This document shows positions 34,712 to 43,761 of a stretch of DNA of 64,000 nucleotides, piece after piece. Numbering within the stretch: position 1 is the first letter of the stretch; each line of letters begins with the position of its first letter. Origin of the DNA: Lacrimispora sphenoides (GTDB taxonomy: Bacteria > Bacillota > Clostridia > Lachnospirales > Lachnospiraceae); contig NZ_FOIP01000001.1 in assembly GCF_900105215.1 (NCBI RefSeq), positions 3,350,501 through 3,414,500 on the forward strand, read 5' to 3'. Under the pieces are notes generated by a model, which saw only the letters and a list, made by a program, of their open reading frames with translations, had not been told where the DNA came from and made no database searches. A program made the translations under genes and the position numbers.

Positions 34712-35545
34712 AAGGAATGCAATTGCCAATCCTGTGAGATGAAGAAGGTGGCATAGTTATACTTATAGCTACAGCACAATAATTGAATCAAGGGCAAATC
34801 CATCAAAGGGTGGGGGCACAAAGTAAGAATCTAAGGTGCTTCCTGCACTATGATAATCTGGCTGCAAAATCATACAGGGTCTGTCCTTTCACAGAGGGCA
34901 GGCTTTTGTTATATGGTTCTTCTGGATACAGAGCATAAACTTACCGTATTTACCACAACAGTAGTTGGAGTTTTCTCTATGTGGCAGGCCGATTGAAGAA
35001 GTATTGACTCCCAGAATTTTTACAGAATGTTCTGGGAGTCTGTTTTTTTAAGTTTTTATTATTTTATGAAAATATGTGTATGACCTCTGTGCACACATAT
35101 TAACGTAACTGTGGAGTTTGGGAGGAAATATCTAACAGCGGGGAACTTTGAAGTAATCAAAGATGCTTTTTATATTTGTACTGTGGAAAAAATTCGAAAT
35201 GGCACATTCTCTTTTAATCTTGGCTCATTCTTATTTCTCAATGATTTTTGAGGTATCTGATTGCATCTACCAGGTGGTATAATTTTCTTATCAAAAATAT
35301 GGGAAGTGATACCTGTGGTAAAATAGGTTACTTAAAAGGTTAGAATAGAAAATAAATTAATTAACATCAATTAGAGATAAAGTTGTGTAGATTGGAGAAT
35401 AATATGGAAATAAAAAGCATACCTTGCTTGAACTGCATGAAGCCTTATACAGCTTTAAGTCACATCGGCAATGTAGACCGTTATATGATATATCGCGAAA
35501 AGCCGGGGTCATCCGAGTCGCAGATTAAAATGGGAGGATAATATC
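34712..35545. other. Gene-poor stretch with terminators and a 45-codon frame
   Basis: A weak hairpin at about 34877-34905 (CTGTCC / GGGCAG, then TTTT) probably ends the exporter operon. A strong terminator lies at 35008-35050: GACTCCCAGAA / TTCTGGGAGTC, then a long T-run; its lead-in resembles that at 15330. A short frame at 35404-35541 (MEIKSIPCLNCMKPY..., with C-x2-C) ends next to the esterase start and may be a leader or a remnant. The rest shows nothing clear. Confidence 0.5.
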
Positions 35546-36406
35546 TTGGGATTAAATGATATAAAACTTTGGAAAAAAAATGTTCCTGATGCCGACTTAA
35601 TTTCTACTAATGGGGACTTGAATAACGAAGGGTTACCTACCCTAACCCCTTATTTATTAAAAGGGGAGAAACCCCGCCCTGCAATTATTGTTTGCCCGGG
35701 CGGATCATTTCAAATTAGAGCGTCTAATGAAGGAAAACCAATTGCAAAATGGCTAAATCAAATAGGAATAAATGCTTTTGTTTTAAATTATCGGGTTGCT
35801 CCTTTTACTCCATTTACGTCAACCAAAGATGCAGTACGAGCGGTTAGGTATATTCGGTATCATGCCCTAGAATTTAATATTGATCCGGAACGGATCGGCA
35901 TGATAGGATTTTCAGCTGGCGGTTATCTCACTGCTTTTGTAGGAACTCGTTTTGATAATGGAATTACAGAACCGGATAGCCGAAATGCGCAAATTATGTC
36001 GATGCTTTTGGGAGAACCAGATTTTAACGATCCGATTGATCAAACGAGTTCTAAACTTAATGCGATCATTTTATGTTATGCTGAGACATCCCCATTTTCT
36101 AAGGAAAAATTGCCGCCAGATTCTCTATTAACAAAAGATATTACAGTGGATGAATTTATAGACTTTACTTCAAATCATAAATATGTTACAGCGAAGACAC
36201 CACCGACTTTTCTATGGATTACAGCGACCGATCACTGGAATTTTCAGCGTCAAAACTTACTTTTTGCTCAAGCGCTAAATGAGCTAAATCTACCATTTGA
36301 TTTACATATATTCTCCCAAGGTCCCCATGGTTTAGGATTAGGTGAGGATGAACCTACGGTAGCAATCTGGCCAAAACTTTGTGAAAATTGGCTTCAAGGA
36401 TTATAG
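35546..36406 (+). CDS. Alpha/beta-hydrolase, acetylesterase-like
   Basis: 286 aa with a TTG start 6 nt after GGGAGGA. Oxyanion-hole region PAIIVCPGGSFQIRASNEGKP, nucleophile elbow GFSAGGY, a late acid (ITATDHWNF) and His in FSQGPHGLGL give a complete Ser-Asp-His triad set. The layout is that of BD-FAE/Aes-type acetylesterases that deacetylate xylan or small esters. There is no signal peptide, so it acts in the cytoplasm. It is a single gene between two terminators. Confidence 0.85.
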   Translation: MGLNDIKLWKKNVPDADLISTNGDLNNEGLPTLTPYLLKGEKPRPAIIVCPGGSFQIRASNEGKPIAKWLNQIGINAFVLNYRVAPFTPFTSTKDAVRAVRYIRYHALEFNIDPERIGMIGFSAGGYLTAFVGTRFDNGITEPDSRNAQIMSMLLGEPDFNDPIDQTSSKLNAIILCYAETSPFSKEKLPPDSLLTKDITVDEFIDFTSNHKYVTAKTPPTFLWITATDHWNFQRQNLLFAQALNELNLPFDLHIFSQGPHGLGLGEDEPTVAIWPKLCENWLQGL

Positions 36407-36593
36407 TATTCCGTTTATTAATTTCAAACTCGGAATGGTTAGTTCAAACAACAGAAATAGTATCACGGTGAGTCATTGGAGAATTAAGCGTGGGGGAATA
36501 TGGAGTATCTTAATAGACTTTTGCTTTATATTTGTTTTATTAGTACCATATATTGCCCCCCATGTATAGAACAGAAAAAACCAGAAAAACACC
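36407..36593. other. Short intergenic stretch after esterase
   Basis: A 62-codon frame overlaps the esterase end but has no supporting features. No terminator is clear here; the next element is the promoter at 36594. Confidence 0.4.
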
Positions 36594-36622
36594 TTGACGG
36601 GAAATGTGTTTTCGCTTATTAT
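36594..36622 (+). promoter_or_regulatory. Sigma-A-type promoter of the ABC-F gene
   Basis: TTGACG at 36594-36599 and TATTAT at 36617-36622, separated by 17 bp. It lies ~300 nt before the ABC-F start, leaving a long leader. Confidence 0.75.
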
Positions 36623-36666
36623 AAAGGAAATATAGTATTTTTAAACTAGGAAAGGTAATAACAAAT

Positions 36667-36798
36667 ATGAACTCGATACTTAAATGGGTAAAATTGGAAT
36701 CTATTATGATCGCAATATTTCAAGTTAAGGCTAGAAGTGCGTCCAAATTTAATAGATTCAAAGTTAACCATATAAGGATTTTGGAGTATTCAGATTAA
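36667..36798 (+). CDS. Possible leader peptide of ABC-F gene
   Basis: 43 codons (begins MNSILKWVKLESIMIAIFQ), about 45 nt after the promoter, with AGGAAAGG upstream of the ATG at a somewhat long spacing. Leader peptides of this kind precede antibiotic-resistance ABC-F genes, where ribosome stalling changes folding of the downstream terminator. The link is inferred from position. Confidence 0.45.
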   Translation: MNSILKWVKLESIMIAIFQVKARSASKFNRFKVNHIRILEYSD

Positions 36799-36835
36799 TA
36801 TCATTTGTTATTACGGTGATAATTAAAAATTAGCA

Positions 36836-36867
36836 ACCCAAAGCTTATTGGCTTTGGGCTTTTTTTC
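36836..36867 (+). terminator. Terminator/attenuator in the ABC-F leader
   Basis: CCCAAAGC (36837-36844) pairs with GCTTTGGG (36851-36858) around TTATTG, followed by CTTTTTTTCG. It stands only ~60 nt before the ABC-F ATG and downstream of its only clear promoter, so it should act as an attenuator. Confidence 0.75.
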
Positions 36868-36927
36868 GTTCATTTTTAAGTAAAGGGTAAAGTCAGAGTT
36901 TAATTATAAGAAAGGTCAGGTAGAGTC

Positions 36928-39000
36928 ATGATAGAATTAAGCATTAATAATTTAACGAAATTTTATGGAGCGAACAAGATATTTGAAACGATATGCTTTG
37001 AGGTGAAAACTGGGGAGAGGATTGGGTTAATTGGTAAGAATGGGTGTGGGAAGACTACAATTATGAAGATTATTATGGGCAGGTTTAAGGAAAGTAACTT
37101 AAATTTACAAGGGTGGTTTGAGGATACCGGGCAAGTGCAGGTTGGGGAAGCTTCGTATGGGGAGGAGGTTTCAGAAGATTATCAGGCAGGAGAGGTAAAT
37201 CTTCGTAAAGGGATTAAGGTAGGGTATTTAAATCAGATACCTGTTTACAGTGAGGATACCAGAGCGATTGATGTAATCCGCATGGCTTTTCAAAAAGTCT
37301 TTGATTTGAAGAGACGGTTATCAGAGCTTGAAGGGGTGTTTCAGACTTCTTCGGGTGAGAAGCTTGAAAAAGCACTGTTAAGTTACGGACGGCTCACGGA
37401 GGAGTATGAGATAGCCGGAGGATATGAGCTGGAAACGAAGATTAACAAGATTACAGAGGGACTTAAAATTAATGATATTTTAAAGCAACTGCCATTTCAC
37501 AGTTTAAGCGGCGGAGAAAAAACCAGAGTGATTTTGGCGAAGATACTTCTTGAGGAGCCAGATATTCTGCTTCTTGACGAACCTACCAACCATTTGGACT
37601 TAGAAACCACAGAATGGCTGGAGGGCTTTTTAAAGGATTATAAAGGTTCTGTTCTGATTATATCCCATGACAGATATTTTCTGGATAATGTTGCTATGAA
37701 AATCGTGGAGTTAGAGTTTAGCCGGGCTAATATTTACATGGGGAATTATAGTTATTATGTACTGGAAAAAGAGAGACGGTTCTTAATTGACTATAGGAAT
37801 TATATCAACCAGCAGAAAAAGATCGAACAGATGGAAAAACAGATTGAGCGTTACCGTATCTGGGGAAATATGAGAGACAGTGAAACGATGTTTAAACGGG
37901 CAAAAGAATTGGAAAAACGTCTGGAAAAGATTGAAGTATTGGATAAACCGGTCCTTGAAGGCAGGAAGGTGCGCCTTAATCAGGATAGCGCAAACCGTTC
38001 CGGAAAAATGGTATTAGAAACCAAACACTTAAGTAAAAGTTTTGGTGATACGGTATTACTAAAAGACATTGATATGAAAGTTTATTATCAGGATAGTGCC
38101 TGCATTATCGGGAAAAACGGCTGCGGCAAATCTACCCTGCTTAAGCTGATATTAGGAGAATTAAAACCAGATTACGGTACGGTAAAAATTGGTGCTCAGG
38201 TTAAAATCGGTTATCTGCCTCAACAGGTTGTTTTTGAAGATGAAGACCAGACCATACTTGAGTACTTTTCTGGTCTTCACAATATTACTTATGAAGCTGC
38301 CAGAAACCAGCTAGCAAGAGTATTATTCTTTAAAGACGATGTTCATAAGAAAATAAGATTCTTATCCGGTGGGGAGAAGAGCCGGTTAAGGTTATGTTCT
38401 TTAACCTTTGAAAAAGTGAATTTTATGATTCTGGATGAGCCTACCAATCACTTGGATATTGATTCCAGGGAAGTGCTGGAGGAAACTTTAACCGCATTTG
38501 AAGGAACCCTGTTATTTGTATCCCATGACCGGTATTTTATAAATAAAGTTGCAGGTAAAATCATGTCATTAGAAAATAACCATCTTATTACTTATCCGGG
38601 AGATTATACGTATTATCAGGAAGAATATCAAAAGGCGGGAAAATTTGAGGACCAGCCAAACGAAAAGGCTAGGGATCTAAGCAACCTGTTAAAGGTTTAT
38701 GAAGATGATAAGCGTTATAAGAAGGAACAGCCCCAAAAGCCATATGAAAATAAGCCTTCCATTGGGGTAGAAGTGAATCAACACAGCAGAACGGATAACA
38801 AATCCAGGAAGTTGAATACGCAAAAGTCAGATATTCTTGAGAATGAGATTGAAGCCATAGAAGCTGCATTAAAAGCCTTGGAACAAGAGATAAATAATAA
38901 TAATTCCAATTTCGAATATTTACAGGAACTATTCTTAAAAAAAGAAACTATGGAAAAAGAACTGGATTTCGCTTATAATAAATGGGAGAACTGTCAGTAA
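36928..39000 (+). CDS. ABC-F family ATPase (ribosome-protection type)
   Basis: 690 aa with two ABC domains and no membrane segments. ABC1: GLIGKNGCGKTTIMK, LSGGEKTRVILAKILL, LLLDEPTNHLD; ABC2: IIGKNGCGKSTLLK, LSGGEKSRLRL, MILDEPTNHLD. The interdomain linker (about 285-350, with IERYRIWGNMRDSETMFKRAKELEKRLEKIE) is the arm that enters the ribosomal E site in this family. An insert after Walker A (~55-90) and a C-terminal coiled coil (~635-690) are present. Family members dislodge antibiotics or tune translation. The attenuator leader favours an antibiotic-responsive role; the drug class cannot be predicted. Confidence 0.88.
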   Translation: MIELSINNLTKFYGANKIFETICFEVKTGERIGLIGKNGCGKTTIMKIIMGRFKESNLNLQGWFEDTGQVQVGEASYGEEVSEDYQAGEVNLRKGIKVGYLNQIPVYSEDTRAIDVIRMAFQKVFDLKRRLSELEGVFQTSSGEKLEKALLSYGRLTEEYEIAGGYELETKINKITEGLKINDILKQLPFHSLSGGEKTRVILAKILLEEPDILLLDEPTNHLDLETTEWLEGFLKDYKGSVLIISHDRYFLDNVAMKIVELEFSRANIYMGNYSYYVLEKERRFLIDYRNYINQQKKIEQMEKQIERYRIWGNMRDSETMFKRAKELEKRLEKIEVLDKPVLEGRKVRLNQDSANRSGKMVLETKHLSKSFGDTVLLKDIDMKVYYQDSACIIGKNGCGKSTLLKLILGELKPDYGTVKIGAQVKIGYLPQQVVFEDEDQTILEYFSGLHNITYEAARNQLARVLFFKDDVHKKIRFLSGGEKSRLRLCSLTFEKVNFMILDEPTNHLDIDSREVLEETLTAFEGTLLFVSHDRYFINKVAGKIMSLENNHLITYPGDYTYYQEEYQKAGKFEDQPNEKARDLSNLLKVYEDDKRYKKEQPQKPYENKPSIGVEVNQHSRTDNKSRKLNTQKSDILENEIEAIEAALKALEQEINNNNSNFEYLQELFLKKETMEKELDFAYNKWENCQ

Positions 39001-39229
39001 TACAGAAAAATTATCACCTAATTCTCGGTGAAGGAAATATTAATTTACTTGAAAAGCTTAATATTGCCAGGCGCAAACATTGCAGGTGTGTGATTGAAAC
39101 AAAAACAGTTGCATCTTTGCAGGAGTCATTAAATTGGTTGGTAACCCATTGGAGTAATAAGTAAATGCAAGTAGATAAGCTCAAGGCTGCAACGGGTACC
39201 TTTTTTCTATAAGTATTAGTCGATATAAT

Positions 39230-39360
39230 GTCTACGCCAAGGGCAAAATGCGTTTTTTAAGAATTTGTATTACAGCATCAACACATGTTGAAACAGTGAT
39301 TCTGCTGGAGTGGAAAGCCCAGGAAGTCAAAGGGATTCGGAAATTTGGGCAGGATATGTA
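39230..39360 (+). repeat. rumA/rlmD 3'-end-like repeat, copy R6
   Basis: Reads RICITASTHVETVILLEWKAQEVKG and on to a TAG at about 39360. TASTHVETVILL corresponds to PATEHMESIVLL of the intact methyltransferase. It separates the ABC-F gene from the VOC gene. Confidence 0.78.
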
Positions 39361-39510
39361 GGTGTGTTTTTGTAGTGTATCAGAGTAAAATATGTTTCCG
39401 AGTACCGTGGTGGTGTAAGTAAAATGAATGTTTTGGCAAAGGGTTTGAATTCCGCAGAAAGTAAAATAATTTATCCTAAACAATTAATTATATGATTATA
39501 GAGGAGAGGG

Positions 39511-39927
39511 ATGACATTGAACGGAAAAGATGTAAGAGTAGGCGCATGCCTATTAGCTGGCAACATGGACAGCATGGTTCGATTTTACAGAGATACATTG
39601 GGCTTTGATACTCAATGGAATGGTGGGGATTTCGCAGAGTTTGAAACGGCAAGCGGTGAACTATCCTTGTTCATGTATAGCAGGAAAGCATTCGTGCAGG
39701 CAATTGGGGAGAGCTACGTTCCTCCAAAAGGAATCAATCAGACATTTGAAATTGCCCTTTGGTTGCCCTGTTTTGCCGATGTGGATGCGGAATATGAGCG
39801 ACTATTGAAGCTGGGCGTGCAATTTCCAACTGGAGAACCCATAACCTTTTCTTTCGGCATCCGCAACTTTTACGTTGCAGATCCGGAGGGGAACCTACTA
39901 GAGATAGGCAGTACGAGCGAAACGTAG
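39511..39927 (+). CDS. VOC-superfamily (glyoxalase/bleomycin-resistance-like) protein
   Basis: 138 aa, the size of a two-module VOC protein. DVRVGACLLAGNMDSMVRFYRDTLGFDTQWN is the first beta-alpha-beta module and FGIRNFYVADPEGNLLEIG the last, with the usual terminal Glu ligand. Members bind metal and act as isomerases, dioxygenases or drug-sequestering proteins; the substrate is not evident. It is the only gene in a ~750-bp cassette between copies R6 and R7. Confidence 0.85.
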   Translation: MTLNGKDVRVGACLLAGNMDSMVRFYRDTLGFDTQWNGGDFAEFETASGELSLFMYSRKAFVQAIGESYVPPKGINQTFEIALWLPCFADVDAEYERLLKLGVQFPTGEPITFSFGIRNFYVADPEGNLLEIGSTSET

Positions 39928-39989
39928 ATCGGAAATTCGCTCCATCACAAAGGAAGGTGGGGTAAAGCCAGACTATCGCTAAAATATAC

Positions 39990-40090
39990 CTTGATGCCAA
40001 GGGGGTACATGCTCTATAGTCATCCGAATTACAGCAACGACGCATGTGGAGACGGTATGTCTACTTTCTAAGCAAATCTAAAAAATTGAA
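39990..40090 (+). repeat. rumA/rlmD 3'-end-like repeat, copy R7
   Basis: Reads VIRITATTHVETVCLLSKQI then stop. The lead-in GCCAAGGGGGT is shared with R1/R2 and the tail with R3; from there ~1.25 kb is nearly identical to 22284-23542. Confidence 0.82.
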
Positions 40091-40116
40091 TTAATAATTA
40101 AATGGAGGAATATAAA

Positions 40117-40278
40117 ATGTCAATGAAAGATATGGATAAAATGAAACAATTAATAGAGGAGAAGAAATCTAAAAGTAATTTCTTCTATGGTGAAAAAAAG
40201 ATTGGTGTCGGAAAAGTTCAACAGAGACATAAGAATATCGGGACTGATTCAGAAAGAACTAAGAAAATATCCCAATAG
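40117..40278 (+). CDS. Small basic protein, second copy
   Basis: 53 aa, differing from the copy at 22365-22526 by only two residues (LIEEKKSK against LLEEKKSQ). Same GGAGG spacing and same position before the hairpin and the helicase. Conservation over two copies supports translation; function unknown. Confidence 0.68.
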   Translation: MSMKDMDKMKQLIEEKKSKSNFFYGEKKIGVGKVQQRHKNIGTDSERTKKISQ

Positions 40279-40295
40279 TGTTTAAAATAAATAAT

Positions 40296-40327
40296 CCTCT
40301 ATCTCCTTTTAACAGGGGGGATAGAGG
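40296..40327 (+). other. Hairpin between small gene and helicase (copy 2)
   Basis: Same structure as at 22543-22574: CCTCTAT / ATAGAGG arms and inner CTCC/GGGG pairing, no T-run. The next ~60 nt up to the helicase start are also conserved. Confidence 0.55.
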
Positions 40328-40395
40328 ATTAAGTTCGTTAAAGCGGGTAGTAATACAAAAAGGTATAAGTTTAGCATTATAGGAGAAAAAGAAAC

Positions 40396-42357
40396 ATGTG
40401 TGCATTGTTTACAATTAACACAAGGGTAAAAGATCCCTTTGATTATAGTAATAGAGAAGATTTTCAAGTTAAATTAGTTGAATGGATTGGTGACGTTTTG
40501 TATGATATCCTTCCTGAGCATGGATACGAAGTTCGGGACGAACAAATATTTACAGCTTTTCAGATAGCTGATGCTGTTTGCAGCAAAAAAGTTCACTTAG
40601 CGGAAGCAGGACTTGGAACAGGCAAAACATTCGCTTATTTATTATCAGCAATTCCCTATGCTAGGTTTAGTGGAAAACCTGTAGTGATTGCGTGTGCTAG
40701 TACAGCACTTCAAGAACAACTTGCTGGTGACACGGGGGATATTAAAACCCTTTCTAGGTTACTTGGATTAGAGATAGATGCTAGGATGGCAAAAGACTCA
40801 CGTCAGTATATATGCGATGTTCGAGTAAATGAAAATTTAGTAGAATTCGATATGATGTCGGATGAGATTAATCAGTGGTTAAATAAAACAAAATTAGGTG
40901 AACGCTCAGAAATATCTACCGTACCAGATCGTATTTGGAAGAGGATTGGTTGGAATGAGTCTATGTCGTGTGATATTTGCATGAACCGTGGATATTGCAA
41001 ACTTGTTAAGGCAAGAGAATATTATAGACTTGCGAGAGATTTAATTATTGTAGATCATGAAACATTTTTTAATGACTTATGGACAAGGGAAGAACGATTA
41101 GCGAATGGACAATTGCCGATACTTCCAAATTATTCTGCAGTTATTTTCGATGAAGGGCATAAAATAATGCTTCCAGCAGCCATGCAAGCAGGACAACAAA
41201 TAAACAAGGTGGAGATTGACAATATAATCTTCACCCTTGGGGAAATGCAGGGGGCAAGAGATTCATTGGTTTCAGTAACAGCTGCGATGGAACAGACTTC
41301 TTATGACTTTTTTGAAGAATTAAATAGGTCTGTGATAATAGCAGAAAGTTCAGAAAGACTATCCATTCGGAAGAATGAGACGTTGCAAAAGACGGCTAAA
41401 GTATTTCGAAAGACATTAGATCACCTTCATCTAGAGATGCAGATTGAGCAAGAACTATATATAGAGTCATTATCCGCAAACCAAATGCAAGCATATGAAG
41501 GGCAAATTGAAAGAGCCATAATGGCACTAGACAGATTCTGTAGAAATAACAGTACAGATATGATAGCTTGGATTGATAGAGGGGATGGTAGTTTTTGGGT
41601 TGTTCCTAGGAATTTAAATGAGATGTTAAACCGACATTTATTTCAGAAGGAATTACCAGTGATATTTACCTCAGCAACGTTAAGTAATGAAGGGGATTTT
41701 GATTATTTTATACGAACGCTTGGATTAAAGGAACCTTCCAAATCTACGGTGGAAAGTCCTTTTGATTTAGAAAAACAAGTTGTTGTCTACTTACCACAGT
41801 CCTCACACAGTTTAGAAGAAAAATCTACCCACGACATTGAAAAATTAGTATCCATATTAAATAATAATGAGGGACGAGCTCTCGTACTTACCAATTCGAT
41901 GGAGGAAGTTCGTAAAATCAGAAAGAGATTGGAAGGATATCAATTTCCATTTGATATTCTATGGGAAGATAAAGGGGAGAGAGGGCACCTTGTACGAAGG
42001 TTTAAAGAGGAGGAATTCTCGGTATTGATTGGTGCAAATTTTTGGGAAGGAATCGATGTACCAGGTGATGCATTAACCTTGCTAATCGTCTGGCAGCTGC
42101 CTTTCCCAGCTCTAGATCCTCTCATTGAAGTACAACGTAAAGAGGCAAGAGAACATGGATTAGATCCCGTCATAACAGTTGATTATCCTGAGATGGGACT
42201 TAAATTAAAACAAGGATGTGGACGGTTAATTAGAACAGAGGAAGATAAAGGAGCAATCGTTGTCTTAGATTCTGTTATAGGAACACCTTGGGAAAAAGTT
42301 GTGATGGGGGCACTGCCTTTTGGAGCGGAGATTAGAGGGATAGAAGGGCTGGAATGA
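40396..42357 (+). CDS. DinG/XPD-like ATP-dependent DNA helicase
   Basis: 653 aa, complete. Motif I AEAGLGTGKTFAYLL (~residues 70-84), four-cysteine-type iron-sulfur region (YICDVR, then MSCDICMNRGYCKL), motif II VIFDEGHKIM (DEGH instead of DEAH), VIFTSATLSNEGDFDYF (III), GANFWEGIDVPGDAL (V) and QGCGRLIRTEEDKGAIVVLD (VI). This is a 5'-3' superfamily 2 helicase of the DinG/YoaA group. It has AGGAGA before the ATG and follows the small basic gene and hairpin. Presence as a cassette gene, twice, suggests mobile-element or defence duty rather than housekeeping. Confidence 0.9.
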   Translation: MCALFTINTRVKDPFDYSNREDFQVKLVEWIGDVLYDILPEHGYEVRDEQIFTAFQIADAVCSKKVHLAEAGLGTGKTFAYLLSAIPYARFSGKPVVIACASTALQEQLAGDTGDIKTLSRLLGLEIDARMAKDSRQYICDVRVNENLVEFDMMSDEINQWLNKTKLGERSEISTVPDRIWKRIGWNESMSCDICMNRGYCKLVKAREYYRLARDLIIVDHETFFNDLWTREERLANGQLPILPNYSAVIFDEGHKIMLPAAMQAGQQINKVEIDNIIFTLGEMQGARDSLVSVTAAMEQTSYDFFEELNRSVIIAESSERLSIRKNETLQKTAKVFRKTLDHLHLEMQIEQELYIESLSANQMQAYEGQIERAIMALDRFCRNNSTDMIAWIDRGDGSFWVVPRNLNEMLNRHLFQKELPVIFTSATLSNEGDFDYFIRTLGLKEPSKSTVESPFDLEKQVVVYLPQSSHSLEEKSTHDIEKLVSILNNNEGRALVLTNSMEEVRKIRKRLEGYQFPFDILWEDKGERGHLVRRFKEEEFSVLIGANFWEGIDVPGDALTLLIVWQLPFPALDPLIEVQRKEAREHGLDPVITVDYPEMGLKLKQGCGRLIRTEEDKGAIVVLDSVIGTPWEKVVMGALPFGAEIRGIEGLE

Positions 42358-42392
42358 GATATGATTGAAGAGAAACTAATAGTACTATTATT

Positions 42393-42641
42393 TTGAACAC
42401 GGGATTTATGGGAACTGGTGTATATGAAGATGAAGAAGTTCTTTTTGAATTGCTAAGTGAAAAGAAAGATAATATTAAACCTGACTTTTTTATTTTGCGT
42501 GCCTATGGATATGCTGATATAATAGAAATTAAGCTTCCAAATATAAAATCTAATTCTATTGTAGAAAAGAATAAACGAGAGTATTTTAATTTTGAACTTA
42601 ACACATATATAACACAAACCAGAGTGCATGCAACATTTTAA
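42393..42641 (+). pseudogene. Shedu-like (DUF4263) nuclease fragment
   Basis: 82 codons from a TTG without ribosome binding site. KPDFFILRAYGYADIIEIKLPN has the PD...(E)xK pattern and wording of the Shedu/DUF4263 core (D, then E-I-K). Full SduA proteins are 300 aa or more, so both ends are missing. It begins 36 nt after the helicase stop and ends 20 nt before the GIY-YIG start, and so looks like a leftover of an earlier cargo gene. Confidence 0.55.
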
Positions 42642-42660
42642 TGGCAAAGGAGAAATGATT

Positions 42661-43500
42661 ATGCGGGGAAAAACAATTCGTCAATTTTTAATAGATGGAG
42701 TCGCAGAGGGGAGATGGGTAAGTGAACTCTCTAATTGGACAGGAAAGGCTTATAAAATTCCACGTACATATGTAAGTGCTTGTGGAGATAGAGAAGACCT
42801 AAGCAATACAGGAGTTTATTTTCTGTTTGGAAATGATGATAATACAGATAGTAAACAAGTTTACATTGGAGAAGCTGAAAACATTATTAACCGCATTAAA
42901 CAGCATGTTGCAGAAAAAGATTTTTGGACTGAATGCGTTGTTTTTATTAGTAAAGACAATAACCTTAACAAGGCCCATATAAAATATTTGGAAAATCATT
43001 TGTATTTGCTTGCTAAAAAAAGCAAAAGGTATGAAATCTTAAATTTAAATGTACCATCTGAATCATCCATATCTGAAATGGACCAAGCTGAGATGGAGGA
43101 GTTTATTGATAATATGCGTTTGATTTTGAGCGTATTTGGCCATAAGGTCTTAGAACCTTCTGTAGGAACCTTACAATGGAAAAGTGAACCAGTTTTTCTT
43201 TTACAAGATCGTTCTGGTATTAAAGCTTTTGGAAAACCAACATCCGATGGATTTGCTGTTTTAAAAGGTTCCACCATTGCGCAGTCAGTAGCTTCATCAT
43301 TATCGCAATCAATCTTAAATAAGCGTCAACAATTATTAGATAAGAGTATTGTTGATCAAAATTTTACGTTCACACAAGATTGGTCATTTAGTAGTTCATC
43401 CTTAGCGGCAGCTATTGTGGTGGGATACAGCATTAACGGACGAATCGCCTGGAAAAGCAAAAAAGGAATTTCGCTAAAAGAAATAGAAACAAAAGTTTGA
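42661..43500 (+). CDS. GIY-YIG nuclease-fold protein with C-terminal DUF4357-like domain
   Basis: 279 aa from the ATG at 42661, 8 nt after AAAGGAG; an ATG at 42655 is too close to that site. The GIY-YIG fold is seen as TGVYFLF and KQVYIGEAENIINRIKQH (residues ~55-90), with ENHLYLLAKK later supplying a Glu. The C-terminal ~90 residues (SDGFAVLKGSTIA, GRIAWKSKKGISLKEIE) match the DUF4357 domain often attached to such nucleases. It probably cuts or binds DNA. It is the last gene before repeat R8. Confidence 0.82.
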   Translation: MRGKTIRQFLIDGVAEGRWVSELSNWTGKAYKIPRTYVSACGDREDLSNTGVYFLFGNDDNTDSKQVYIGEAENIINRIKQHVAEKDFWTECVVFISKDNNLNKAHIKYLENHLYLLAKKSKRYEILNLNVPSESSISEMDQAEMEEFIDNMRLILSVFGHKVLEPSVGTLQWKSEPVFLLQDRSGIKAFGKPTSDGFAVLKGSTIAQSVASSLSQSILNKRQQLLDKSIVDQNFTFTQDWSFSSSSLAAAIVVGYSINGRIAWKSKKGISLKEIETKV

Positions 43501-43509
43501 CTATCAAGG

Positions 43510-43640
43510 ACTAGCTGCGTCTTTCGGGAATCCTTTTTACAGCCTCAACACATGTTGAGGTAATAACTCTGTTGCAGAAAGCCAGAGGAAGAAGTGCAGT
43601 AAAGTTATGCCAATTTGAGATATTAAAACGGATAAGTAAA
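43510..43640 (+). repeat. rumA/rlmD 3'-end-like repeat, copy R8
   Basis: Reads GILFTASTHVEVITLLQKARGRS and continues to a TAA at about 43640. The TASTHVE wording links it to R6 and, less closely, to R5. Confidence 0.78.
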
Positions 43641-43761
43641 TAATACAGTAAATAAAGATAGGCATTAGCGTAATTGTACCGTAGGGTAAATATGCGTTAA
43701 TGTCTTGTGAGAAGAATGCTCTGAAATACAACTATCTTGAGCAAATGAAAGAAGGTTTGTA

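Noticed and set aside
34712..35545. A further rumA/rlmD-like border between the exporter operon and the esterase
   Set aside because: The region was read for the A-T-x-H-V-E pattern on the plus strand; only a weak ATAQ-stop was seen, with no shared lead-in.
38982..39164. 60-aa frame after the ABC-F gene
   Set aside because: Overlaps the ABC-F end, no ribosome binding site, text unrecognised.
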